Source: Toxonevra muliebris (lineage: Eukaryota; Arthropoda; Insecta; Diptera; Pallopteridae). Taken from it: DNA of 64,000 bases. How positions within the stretch are numbered: position 1 is the first letter of the stretch; each line of letters starts with the position of its first letter. This document shows, piece by piece, positions 54,713 to 64,000 of this stretch. Made by a program: the position numbers and the translations under genes. The stretch lies in assembly GCA_963691655.1 (NCBI GenBank), contig OY829329.1, positions 16,444,708-16,508,707 on the forward strand. The letters run 5' to 3'. The notes under the pieces are model-generated. The model searched no databases. It was not told the origin of the DNA and saw only the letters and a list, made by a program, of their open reading frames with translations.

Positions 54713-55490
54713 ATGGCCTTTAAGGTATATATATATATATATATATATAATAAATAACATTAATGAATAAAATGTAAAATAAATATATACAAATTAACAA
54801 TTTCAGTTTTTCGCTACATTCGCATTGATCTCGCTAGTCGCGGTCTCTGCAGTACCCCATGGACATGGTGGAGGTGGAGGCGGCGGGGGCGGTGGAGGTC
54901 ACGGTGGTTCTTCATCCAGTCATTACTCAGTTAAACAAGAACATGCTGCAGCAAGTCATCATGGAGGTCATGGTGGTGGTGGCGGTCATGGAGGCGGTCA
55001 TGATGGTGGCCATGATGGTGGACATGGCGGTGGTGGTCATGGCGGCGGTCATGGTGGTTCCAGCCATCAATCTGTTCATTTAGTCTCCCACGATGATGGT
55101 CATGATGATGGACACGGTCATGGACATGGTCATGGAAAACATGATGATGGCAGTGATACTCACGCTGAATATGATTTCCATTATGGCGTTCATGATAAGA
55201 AAACTGGTGATATCAAGGAACAAAGCGAATCACGTCATGGCGATAAAGTTCATGGACATTATGAGTTAATTGATGCTGATGGTCATAAGCGTTCAGTTCA
55301 TTATACTGCTGATAAGCATAATGGTTTTCAAGCTACCGTACATCGTGAAGAGACACACTTTGGCGGTCATCAGGATGGTGCTCATACATCATTCCATGGT
55401 GGTCATGCCGAGGTTGATCAACATTCTTCCGGTGGTGGCGGTCATGGTGGCGGTGGTGGTGATGATGGCGGTCATGGTGGACATCATTAA
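54713..55490 (+). CDS. Gly/His-rich RR-2 cuticle protein, gene D
   Basis: Exon 1 54713-54724 (MAFK), intron 54725-54806 (GTATAT donor with a TA microsatellite, TTTCAG acceptor, phase 0), exon 2 54807-55490; 231 residues. Signal peptide MAFKFFATFALISLVAVSA. RR-2 domain from about residue 124 (AEYDFHYGVHDKKTGDIKEQ, GHYELIDADGHKRSVHYTAD, KHNGFQATVHREE). It is closer to gene A than to B/C/E in the domain (TGDIKEQ, YTADKHNGFQ) but shares its promoter type with B/C/E. The C-terminal arm is short and lacks both the VDIHYTVEGG module of B/C/E and the repeated SSSSHYSVKQEH of A. AATAAA at 55639-55644. Expected role: secreted chitin-binding cuticle protein. Confidence 0.93.
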
Positions 55491-55644
55491 ACGAACTTTG
55501 TCAAGTCTTTTATTTATCCTTTTGAAATTATTGTTGACCATGGAAGTTTTGTGTTTCCCCTTTTTAGTTTTTATCCTGTACCTTTTATGTTTGATACCAA
55601 AAAACAAAAATATGAAAATTTTTTTTTAGCAAATTACAAATAAA

Positions 55645-56264
55645 GTAAAAAAAATTTTGAATGAAAATGAATTTTTTGGTCTTCATAGTTTTATAGTTGG
55701 AGAAACTAAAATATTGTATTATTAATTTCTACTATTTTTTATGTCCTTTTATCACCGGGCCTGAAACTAGTTAGCTTTCCCCAAACATGTGTAATTCCAT
55801 TTTCGAAAATTTTTACATCCCCTTGTATTTTTCAAAAACTCAGGGGTGCGGCTTCATATAAAGTACGGAAAAATAGAATAAGTAATTAGAGAACAGCGAA
55901 TTTCGGTGTCAGACATTCTTAGGATGAGGAAAAAAAATCTTCTTGAAAATGCGCGTCATGGACTAACTGTCACGCCCACCTCACATATAATTGTAAAATA
56001 GAGTCTAAGCTCAGTAAAAAATTTTAGGCCTAACTCAACGCTGATTTAGTAAAGACCAATAAAATCAACGGTCTCGTCAGTTGGACCTTATCAAACGTGT
56101 CAATGGCATCCGCTTAAAACGCAGAATTGAGCGGATCAGATCTGAAAATGAAAAGCATCTCCATCTGGACTAAGCACAGATCAAAATCGAATCAGTTTAT
56201 AGCGAATGAAAGTACCGACGTAATACGGTATTGAAACTATCGCAGAGTAAGAGCGGCATCATCC
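55645..56264. other. Intergenic, no gene recognised
   Basis: AT-rich. Contains a GTCACGCCCACCTCAC phrase (about 55970) like those near 28625 and 38560. The part 56080-56260 has slightly coding-like broken phrases on the plus strand but no recognisable domain. Confidence 0.4.
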
Positions 56265-56646
56265 ATTTTTATTTGAAGGATGGGACGACCCGAAAGAAGA
56301 ACCACCTACGACCTATAAGATCTATTTAACCAAAGCCACAAGTCATGAAAGAAAGAAAGATAGATAAGAATCCATACCCTGGTCAAGAACCGAACCCGGG
56401 TCTCAAGAGACAAAAGCCTGACATATTGACACTAGATCACGGAGGCAATGGTTAAACCTACAATTTAACGGCGGTGTGGCAATTTATTATCACGTACCAA
56501 GATATATACTTCTTATAGTTCTCATTCACTTCATGTCGACAGCGGATATCAAGCTTATGAGAATTATCTACCAGACCAAGATGAGAATCGAACCCGCAAC
56601 CTTCTGGGTGAAAGCCTAGTGCACTATCCACTAGACTATCGAGGTC
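56265..56646 (-). repeat. Composite SINE: family 1 head and body joined to a family 2 unit
   Basis: On the minus strand, a family 1 tRNA-like head (GACCTCGATAGTCTAGTGG, B box GGGTTCGATTCTC) begins at 56646. The body is followed by CGCCGTTAAATTGTAGGTTT, then directly by a second tRNA-like head (GCCTCCGTGATCTAGTGTC, B box CCCGGGTTCGGTTCT) and a pyrimidine-rich tail ending GGTCGTCCCATCCTTCAAAT. The same junction occurs at 51150-51350, so it is a fixed dimer and not a chance neighbour. The family 1 LINE-like tail is absent in the dimer. Confidence 0.75.
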
Positions 56647-57651
56647 ATCTGCTAATTATCATGCCAATTCATTTCCAACAAAATGGCAGAGATTTTATTT
56701 CTGCTCTCACGTACACAACGGACTCTATGTGCCAGAGTCTTAACAATTTTCTCGCTCCGCTCTACTTTGTTTTGATTTTCTCTCACAAATCGCAGAAATA
56801 TCAAATATTAACTCTGTTCACGTACTTTTCCATAAAAAGCTTTCAGAAAGAGAGTAAAAGAAAGATTGAGAAAAAAATTGTCACAAAGAGAAACTATCAA
56901 AAAAAGTACGTAAACAGAAAACTATTAAAAACTTTCAACTAAACAGCTAATCTGTTGTTTTGATAGTTAATTTTTGGCGCGAAAAATATTGTGCAGTTTA
57001 TACTTTAATTTAATTAATTTAAAAAGAGTAATTCGTTGAATTCATTTCGTGTGGTACACTCGCATTCACAAATATTTACATTTTCAAAATTACAAAATTC
57101 ACTTTAACAAATTTAACACAATCAAAATTATTGTTGACATTTTTATATTTGACAGTTTTTTTTCGGCAGCTGAAAATTTGTGAAAGTAAAATTTTCAGAA
57201 ACTTTCAACTACTTTTTTCTCTCAAATTCTTACGCTCTCGTTTTTCTATCTCGTTGAAAGTTTTTCGAGTACGTGAACACTTTTCCAGTGAAAACTATTA
57301 TCAATTGTGAGCAATTTTTTGTATGTGAACAGACCTATTGTCTGCTTACGCCAAATCATTGAAAGAATTCATTGGCATGGAAATATGCTTGCCAGTGACT
57401 CTGTCAATGAAAAAAGTGTGAGTGTATTTGTGAAAAAGTGAGAATGTGTTAGGACTGGCAGGTGTAGAAACAGGGTTAAATGAAGCAGGCCGCTTGCCCT
57501 CGGTTTGTATTTGTGGAGCCCACGACGTATATTTTGAATTTAATGACCTTATTATGAGCTGCTTTTGAAGATCGAGCATTGCAACCCTGTCGAAATTTTT
57601 GTTGCGCATCGAATTTGTTGTCGAACACAATTTTGCTTTCGATACGTGCAT
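56647..57651. other. Intergenic, possible inverted-repeat element
   Basis: Contains GTTCACGTAC near 56817 and its inverse GTACGTGAAC near 57270 in a region of AGAAAGAG-rich left and CTTTCAACTA-rich right sequence, which suggests a decayed inverted-repeat element. No coding signal. The part 57340-57640 has no recognisable gene. Confidence 0.4.
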
Positions 57652-57968
57652 AGGTTAGGTTAGGTTGGAGTGGCTGTCGAGAGACACACTTAGGCCTGAA
57701 CGGCCCTTTGTGATACCACATAGTTGGACCTACAGTTTAACGCCGATTCCGAACGGCGGTGTGGCAATTTTTTTTATCAGCTTGGTGGTTTTGCCATTAC
57801 CAACCAATGTGTGTACTTGTACACTATCTTATAATTCTCATACACTTCATATTGATAGTGAATATAAGAAAGTTATGAAAATTAACCACCAGACGAAGAC
57901 GGGAATCGAACCCGAACCTCCCAGATGAAAGTCTAGTGCACTATCCACTAGGCTATCGAGGTCGTCAA
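57652..57968 (-). repeat. tRNA-derived SINE (family 1), second simple copy
   Basis: A 317-bp minus-strand copy closely similar to 3702-4010, flanked by an exact 12-bp target duplication CGATACGTGCAT (57640-57651, 57969-57980). It has the tRNA-like head, the body and the GGTCCAACTATGTGGTATCA ... CCTAACCTAACCT tail. High similarity between the two copies points to recent activity. Confidence 0.93.
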
Positions 57969-57980
57969 CGATACGTGCAT

Positions 57981-60276
57981 GCTGAGTAATAATTGTTAAA
58001 AATGTATGTATTTTGCAATTTTTTTTTAGCTTTTTGAGGGCTAAAAACTAATTTTAAACGGTTTTTGTAAATTTTATGCAGATCTGAAGTGGTGAGCAAC
58101 AAATTGCAGTTGAACGAAGATTTATTCATCATAAACGGTTGAATTCTTTTACGATGAACTAAAAACGTTTGCAATAAAATGCAATATTTGCCTGAAAAAT
58201 ATAAAAAAGAAAGCAAAAACAATTTTCATACATACATTGGCATTTTATTGTGGTTTTTGTTTAAATAAAATTTTCTGATTAAAAACTATTTGTATTATTT
58301 ATTATAAATCACACACTTTTATTTGTTTTTTATAAACACCATGCACTTTTTTTATAGACAAAAAGAAATGTGATGAAATAATTTCAATGCACAATCAAAA
58401 TTATTCAATAATGCGTCGACAAATGGTACTTCCCGTTATGTTGTGTTGATTTGTTGTTGTGTGGAGTTTGAATGTAAGCGTCGCTGCTGCTTCTTTTTGC
58501 GACGAGAGCGAGATGAGAGGAAAACGAAAATAAAAAGAGAAGAGAGTTGTGGACTTTCGTTTCGCAGAAACGTTTTTTTCATTGGCCAGAAAAGAAAATT
58601 GCCTTAATTTTATCGTGAACGAATTTTCGTTCATCATAAAATTGTTGATTTTTTGCAGAAAACGGTTTTGGTTTCTGCAAACTCGGCAACGTTGCTCAGA
58701 ATTGTTTTTGTTCAGCTTAAAAGTAATATATTTTCCACAAACGGGCGATAAACGTTTTTTTTCTTTGCGTGTTTGATTGCAAAGGATATTTCCTCACTCG
58801 CACAACTGTTGCCAATTTTAATATGTTTGAAATTGATATTGCTCATGTGTATTTCTTCAGCAGTTCATCTGTAATGGTCATCAAGTGCACAAACGTTTAC
58901 TTGGAAAATCGCAAGTTCTCTAGAAATCTGTACATAAATTTTGTAGATGGCAAAGCTTCTTCGAAAGGCTGCACTTAATCGTTTTCTACTTCTGGCCAAT
59001 TCCATCAACCTCTCATCCTCTTCCGATGAATCGTTGAACCATAATTCTTTTATAGTCAACTATTTTGTTCTTATTTTTTCCACTTAATTTTTAAACTAAT
59101 CGTATTTATTTTTCAAAATGACAATCAGCTGATAGAAATATACTATCGTGAACAAGTCAAATTGAACGAAATTCACAATAGCGCTATTCTCTGTCGAAAG
59201 CACGTCATTTACCCTAGAGCGTGAACCCATCTAAAACTGAGATAGTGCACTCTGGAGTAAATGTGGTATATCACAATAGGCTCTAGATGGCCGCAGTAAT
59301 CTGGGAAATTATTGCCCACCTCCGTACTAATATAATCCACAGTACACAGTATGCCAGATAGCAGAAAGTAATCTGAAATATTCTCAGATCTTCTGAGATT
59401 TGACAATTTTGACAAATAATTTTGTTTATGAGAGAAAACTCTTTTAACTCATTTTTGTCAGCTGTACACAAATAAATAAATGAAATGTTTTTTTTTTTTT
59501 TAAAAATAAAGGCTTTCAAAATATTTTGTAGAGTGTGGTTCTATAACGTATTTAAATAAACAAAATACAATACTTTTAAAATGATCTTCTCAAAAATGTC
59601 TTCTTTATATTCTAAATAGTTTTACCGGTTTCAAAAGAATTTTATTTAAATTTCGGAGAGGCAGATTTCTTACTTTAATGGCATACATAACAAAAAAAAA
59701 CTTTAAGTTTTGGATTAAATCCTTGGTGCGCATTATGCACATGGTTGTTACAAACGCCTTCGAAGATCTCGTTTATCAATGTCTAAAATTTTTTCTATTT
59801 TATTTATATATTGTGCTGGAACCAATGGGTTAATACTTTTTTATATTTACTTCTGAAATTCAAATGTTTTGGGAGAAGTAAGAGAATAATTTTCAAATTT
59901 GGCAGACGTCAGTGAACAAAAAAGAGGACGTCACTTCTATTTATTTCACTTTATTAATTTCACTATGATCTAATCTAAATGTCAATCAGCTATATTTCAT
60001 TTATATTTTTCAATTATTTCTATTTTCTCTCGTTGAAAGCTTTTTTTATTTTCTCTGCGATCAGTTTTCCATATTGAATGCGCTAGCAACAAAACTTTTG
60101 TTTTTTTTATATTTTTTGTTGTACTGAGAGTAACAGAGTAACAAATATTTTACTCTAGGGTCAAACCAGAATAAAAGTGTAGAGTGAGGATAAAAGCAAA
60201 TTCCTTATATTTTGTTATTGTAGAGTAATTTTATGTTACACTTTTAACCTGTTACTCCGTTAACCAGCACTTTACT
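57981..60276. other. Intergenic, no gene recognised
   Basis: AT-rich. Around 59250 a phrase TGTGGTATATCACAATAGGC resembles the SINE/LINE 3' tail. Motifs like CTCTAGGGT / ACTCTAAAGCGTGAAC recur near 59212, 60155 and 60275, maybe edges of an old non-autonomous element. No open frame with a known domain. Confidence 0.4.
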
Positions 60277-60560
60277 CTAAAGCGTGAACAGGGCTATTGA
60301 GAAAGTGCGTATTCCCACCAAAAATTTTATAAAACTTATTTGCACGTTGATGTTTTCTTGGTTTGTGAGTTGCAGCAGCGTTTCATTGCCCACCACACGG
60401 GGCCACCAAATTCTCAATATATTTCGCTGACATCTGTTGGTAAAAGACTGCAGAATGCGGCTAATTTCAGTGCTCACCAGCCATGTTTCAGAGCTATACA
60501 GCAGAATTGATTTGACACATGCGTTATAAACATTGATCTGATATTGATAGGATTGTAAAA
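60277..60560 (-). pseudogene. LINE C-terminal fragment (RTE-like)
   Basis: Minus-strand reading QINVYNACVKSILLYSSETWLVSTE followed by LQSFTNRCQRNILRIWWPRVVGNETLLQLTNQENI matches the thumb/C-terminal part of RTE-type LINE proteins (the usual LLYGCETW and INRCLRxILxIxWP motifs). No catalytic RT motifs are included. It may come from the same family as the RT fragment at 1-405. Confidence 0.7.
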
Positions 60561-61440
60561 TATAAATTAAAGAACAAATAAACATATGAATGAAATCCTA
60601 TATTTTTATTTTTTCTTGAAAACTGAAAGTACTTCATTGTTTGTGTTGCCCTCCCGTCTATGTACATAGTAATTTGTATTGGCTCGGGAACGTATCTGGT
60701 TTGGACAGCCCTGATCTAGCACATCCAATAACTTTGAGTAATGGTAAAGCAAAGACGTTTTTGCTTTGAAATTGTAATGGTTTTTCTATGATCAGACAAC
60801 TCGACATGAACTCCATTGAAAATCTTTGGTAGATCACTCATGAAAAACTTTAAGTGACAACTTAGCAATTCAATAAATAAATAATAAGAAAAAATTTTAG
60901 GCAATCACTTATATTTTCCTTTTTATTGATTATGAAAAACGCATTTTTTTTTTACACTGCCTTTAATAATTTGACATCTTCCACTGATATGTCAGTATCA
61001 AAACAATACTGGACCAGGCCCATTTGAGTCCCTTTTTGCTTTAAATTAATGAGAGAACTGCTGGTATTTGGTTTTTTCATTATCCTTATAAATCTTTTTA
61101 TTATATATATATGTTCCGCAGAAATATTTACGTATGCTAAAATTCTTCGAAGAGTTCTGAAGTTATGTAAGTCTTTTCAGAATGTTAAACTTTCTCAACT
61201 TTAATTATACAAAAATTCTAACTAAAAGCAGGCATACTAAGAATATCATTTAATAACAATTTTTATCGTTTTTATTCCTCATCTCTTACGATTTTTCTTA
61301 AGAAAAAGAAGCTGCTTATTTGCTTTTTTTTTTTAATATGCAATAAATGGTTGCTAATAGGTAATTAAGCAATTGGGTAAAACATACGCACATATTTTTC
61401 TTTTTCTTTTAAATAATTTTTTTTTTTTTTTTACATTTTT
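60561..61440. other. Intergenic upstream of cuticle gene E
   Basis: No gene seen. A pyrimidine run lies near 61420-61433 just before the promoter. Confidence 0.5.
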
Positions 61441-61441
61441 G

Positions 61442-61494
61442 GTGAAAGGCATAGCAAAATTAATAGAAAATTGCAACATTTTTTTGGTATAAAA
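61442..61494 (+). promoter_or_regulatory. Core promoter of cuticle gene E
   Basis: GTGAAAGGC (61442-61450), TTGCAACATT (61471-61480) and TATAAAA (61488-61494), 103 bp upstream of the ATG. The same three blocks with the same order and spacing precede genes B, C and D. Confidence 0.8.
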
Positions 61495-61596
61495 GCGAGT
61501 GCAAAGTTTGACTAAGGCACAGTTCGTTCAAGTTTTAAGTTTCCAACAGCTTCAATCAGCGCGCATTCCTTCCGACTCGTATCAAGCTTAGGAACT

Positions 61597-62438
61597 ATGG
61601 CCTTTAAGGTACATATAAAAATACACAAAAAATAAAAGAACCAGTGAATTAAATAAAAACAAATAAAAAATAATCAAAAAAAAAAAATTATCCCTTTCAG
61701 TTTTTCGCTGCTTACGCATTGCTCTCGCTTGTCGCGATTGTCTCTGCAATCCCCCATGGACATGGTGGTCATTCGTCTAGTCACTATTCCGTTAAACAAG
61801 AACATGGTGTAGCACATCATCATGGCGGTCATGGTGGAGGACATGGTGGACACGGTCACGGTGGTCATGGAGGCGGTGGTGGCGGCGGTGGCGGTCATGG
61901 ACACGGCCATGGTGGCTCCAGCCATCAATCTGTTCATTTAGTCTCCCACGGTGGCGGTCATGATGATGGTGGTCACGGACACGGTCACGGACATGGTCAT
62001 GGTGGACACGATGATGGTCACGCTGAATACGATTTTCATTATGGCGTTGATGATAAGAAATCTGGCGATCATCATGGACAAAGCGAATCACGTCATGGCG
62101 ATAAAGTTCATGGACACTACGAGTTGGTTGATGCCGATGGTCATAAGCGGACTGTCCATTATCATGCCGATAAACATAGCGGCTTCCACGCAACAGTACA
62201 TTTCGAAAAGGGACATGGCGGTCATGGCGGCGGTGGTGATGGAGGTCATACCTCTTACCATGGCGGTCATGCTGAAGTAGAGCAACATTCCGATGGCGGT
62301 CATGGTGGTGGTGGCGATCATGGTGGACATGGCGATCATGGTGGTCATGGTGGACACGATGACGGAAATGTAGATATTCATTATACAGTTGAAGGCGGTC
62401 ATGGTGGACACGGTGGACATGGTCATGGCCACCACTAA
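61597..62438 (+). CDS. Gly/His-rich RR-2 cuticle protein, gene E
   Basis: Exon 1 61597-61608 (MAFK), intron 61609-61700 (GTACAT donor, CTTTCAG acceptor, phase 0), exon 2 61701-62438; 249 residues. Signal peptide MAFKFFAAYALLSLVAIVSA then IPHGHGGH. The RR-2 domain from about residue 112 has the same protein sequence as in B and C. The region before VDIHYTVEGG carries HGGGGDHGGHGDHGGH, which differs from B and C and shows repeat-unit turnover. AATAAA at 62586-62591. No Cys or Trp. Expected to be a chitin-binding structural cuticle protein with His-rich arms. Long antisense frames across it come from the GGT/CAT repeats and are not genes. Confidence 0.93.
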
Positions 62439-62591
62439 GAAAAAAAAATACCACTTAGTGATTGTTATTGTTTTGTTTATCCTCGAAATTATTGTTGACA
62501 ATGGAAATGTTATACTTCCTTTTAGTTTTTAAGCAAAAGCGTTATCCAAAAAAAAGAAAACCTGAATGATCCTTAGCAAATTATAAATAAA

Positions 62592-63560
62592 GCAAGTAAT
62601 ATGAAAATTATATGTAAATGTTTTACACTCTTACCACAAACCTAGGACTATGACAAACTGTGAGCTGTAGTTATACCTGATTGATAAGATTTAAATAAGT
62701 TATTCGATTTTACCGAAAAGCGATTCAGTATTCCCTACAAATACTGAATATTGCTGAACTATCAGTCGGCTGATTATGTCAGTCCTATATTGAGACCGTC
62801 ATAAATTATAAAACCCAATCCTGGAACAATACTTGTATGTTCCGATGGAGCATCACTCTTTCGTTTTTTTTTCTTATAGTATTAATACAGTGTGATACCG
62901 CGCTTCCTGATTACCAACCATAATAAAACTTTCCCCAGAAAGTTGATTTTCAAGATATACTACTTGCCTTTGTCTGGTGCTTTGTGATTTACAGACTCAA
63001 AATAATGCTTAAGCTGCCATTCGTTACCTTCCACGGTGAAATTGCTCTCATCATTCATCACACGAATAGAAGAAGAATATGCTGCAAAGTATTTTCCAGA
63101 CAATGCTCTCATAACCTAGAATTTATGGTCTTTATTTGCTTGTACATAGTTGCTTTCTTAGTTTTTCTTTTTTAAACTGAACGTCCATACATTCTAAACA
63201 ATTTTTAACAGTTTTTTTTATTGACTCCGTATTTTCCCCTCCAATTGCCGGTAAGATTTTGCAATTCGACCCCACAACATCTGCATTCAGAAGAACACGA
63301 ACTTTTCTGTCTTGTAGAGCACATTTTTCTTTCTGCACTCTTTTTATTTCCGAATAGTTCTATTTTGTGGTATATTGTAGAGCTTTTTTATATTCCATAT
63401 CTTTAAAATGGTGAAAAATTAAATTTTTTGTTATTTTTAGTGGGATTATGTTTGAAAAATTCACAAATTATTTTTCGAAACTGCAATTCGTTCAATGATA
63501 TTTTCATGACTAAATGCAAATATTTCGCGAAAGTTTCTATGTCAAGTGATCAATGAAATA
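62592..63560. other. Intergenic, no gene recognised
   Basis: Short frames only (for example 62984-63175 plus, 63338-63132 minus), no motif. Ends at the D,D37D element copy 2. Confidence 0.45.
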
Positions 63561-64000
63561 CGGAGTGACAATCGTAAAGTGACGCACACATTTCAGCAAT
63601 TATTTTCAAAAGGACGTACTTCCATTAAGTAGAATTAAGTGTTAACATTGCTGAATATATAAGCATTCATTTGAACCCCACCTCATTCAATATAACCTCC
63701 TTTAGCCTGCACACATGCCTTCAATCGATCCGGAAATCGTAGGACTGTTCGCCGCAGGACTTCCTGATCAATTTCAGTCCAGGCTTTCTCTAATGAATTT
63801 GTCAGCGACTCCAGACTGTGGTGTTGAGATGCACAAGCCTTACTCTCTAAAATACTCCAAATAGAGTAGTCCATTGGATTCAAGTCTTGAGATGTTATGA
63901 ATCCAGAAAAATTGTCTTTTATCCATGTTTGCGTTAATTTTGCCATGTGGGAAGGTGCAGAATTTTGCTGGAAAGTCCAGTTTTCATTTCCAAATGTATC
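63561..64000 (-). mobile_element. D,D37D Tc1/mariner element copy 2, cut by window edge
   Basis: Starts CGGAGTGACAATCGTAAAGT after a TA (63559-63560). It matches 11901-12361 nearly base for base, apart from two changes in the terminal CAGGG (here CGGAG) and a 21-bp deletion. Only the left end and the 3' half of the transposase gene are in the window. Confidence 0.92.
63683..64000 (-). pseudogene. Transposase of D,D37D element copy 2, inactivated
   Basis: The C-terminal part of the transposase, running off the window. Compared with the copy at 12023-13033, the second catalytic Asp codon GAC is AAT (Asn) in the QQ-x-SAPSH motif, and 21 bp encoding EWPPYSP between the second and third Asp are deleted in frame, which shortens the spacing to 30. 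Both changes should abolish catalysis. The stop codon matches copy 1. Confidence 0.9.

Overview
The window looks like AT-rich nuclear DNA from an insect, most likely a higher fly (Diptera). The evidence is spliced genes with GT-AG introns, TATA-driven cuticle-protein genes whose first exon encodes only Met-Ala-Phe-Lys, an MBF2-family secreted-protein gene cluster, and dense mariner/Tc1, LINE, SINE, BEL/Pao, Helitron and MITE remains. Species cannot be resolved from sequence alone. No bacterial-type operons, CRISPR arrays or functional tRNA/rRNA genes are visible.

Layout. (1) 0-10 kb: a small segmentally duplicated cluster of two-exon MBF2-family genes. One intact copy is on + (1261-1861) and one on - (8578-9329). 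A third is a remnant (5759-5818) broken by a stop codon and cut by LINE sequence, and that LINE carries a SINE with a perfect 10-bp target duplication. The flanking block is repeated three times directly and once inverted, and one copy holds a 642-bp internally deleted mariner. (2) 10-39.7 kb: no convincing host coding gene. It holds long degenerate arrays of a ~12-bp CAGACCAAAA-type repeat, a D,D37D Tc1/mariner-type element with a single stop in its transposase, a polypyrimidine tract, palindromic MITEs, an inverted repeat pair 6 kb apart, a Helitron relic and an interspersed element with a TAG-rich core. (3) 39.8-62.5 kb: five Gly/His-rich RR-2 cuticle-protein genes, here A-E: A + (39907), B - (47099), C - (53306), D + (54713), E + (61597). 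C and D are head-to-head. B, C and E are almost identical, including promoter, intron and 3' UTR, so they are recent duplicates or are homogenised by gene conversion. (4) Between and after them lie LINE fragments with RNase H, a decayed mariner, a tiny BEL/Pao element with 233-bp LTRs and a 5-bp target duplication, simple and composite tRNA-derived SINEs, and at the right edge a second, inactivated copy of the D,D37D element.

How the genes work together: the five cuticle genes share the TATA region, 5' UTR motifs and exon structure, so they are probably co-expressed in cuticle-secreting epidermis; their RR-2 domain is predicted to bind chitin and their Gly-His arms to self-associate or bind metal or quinones. 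The MBF2-like proteins are small, secreted and of unknown role. The SINE 3' ends resemble the 3' end of the RNase H LINE at 44.6-46.1 kb, which suggests a SINE/LINE mobilisation partnership. Anything said about expression or mobility is inference.
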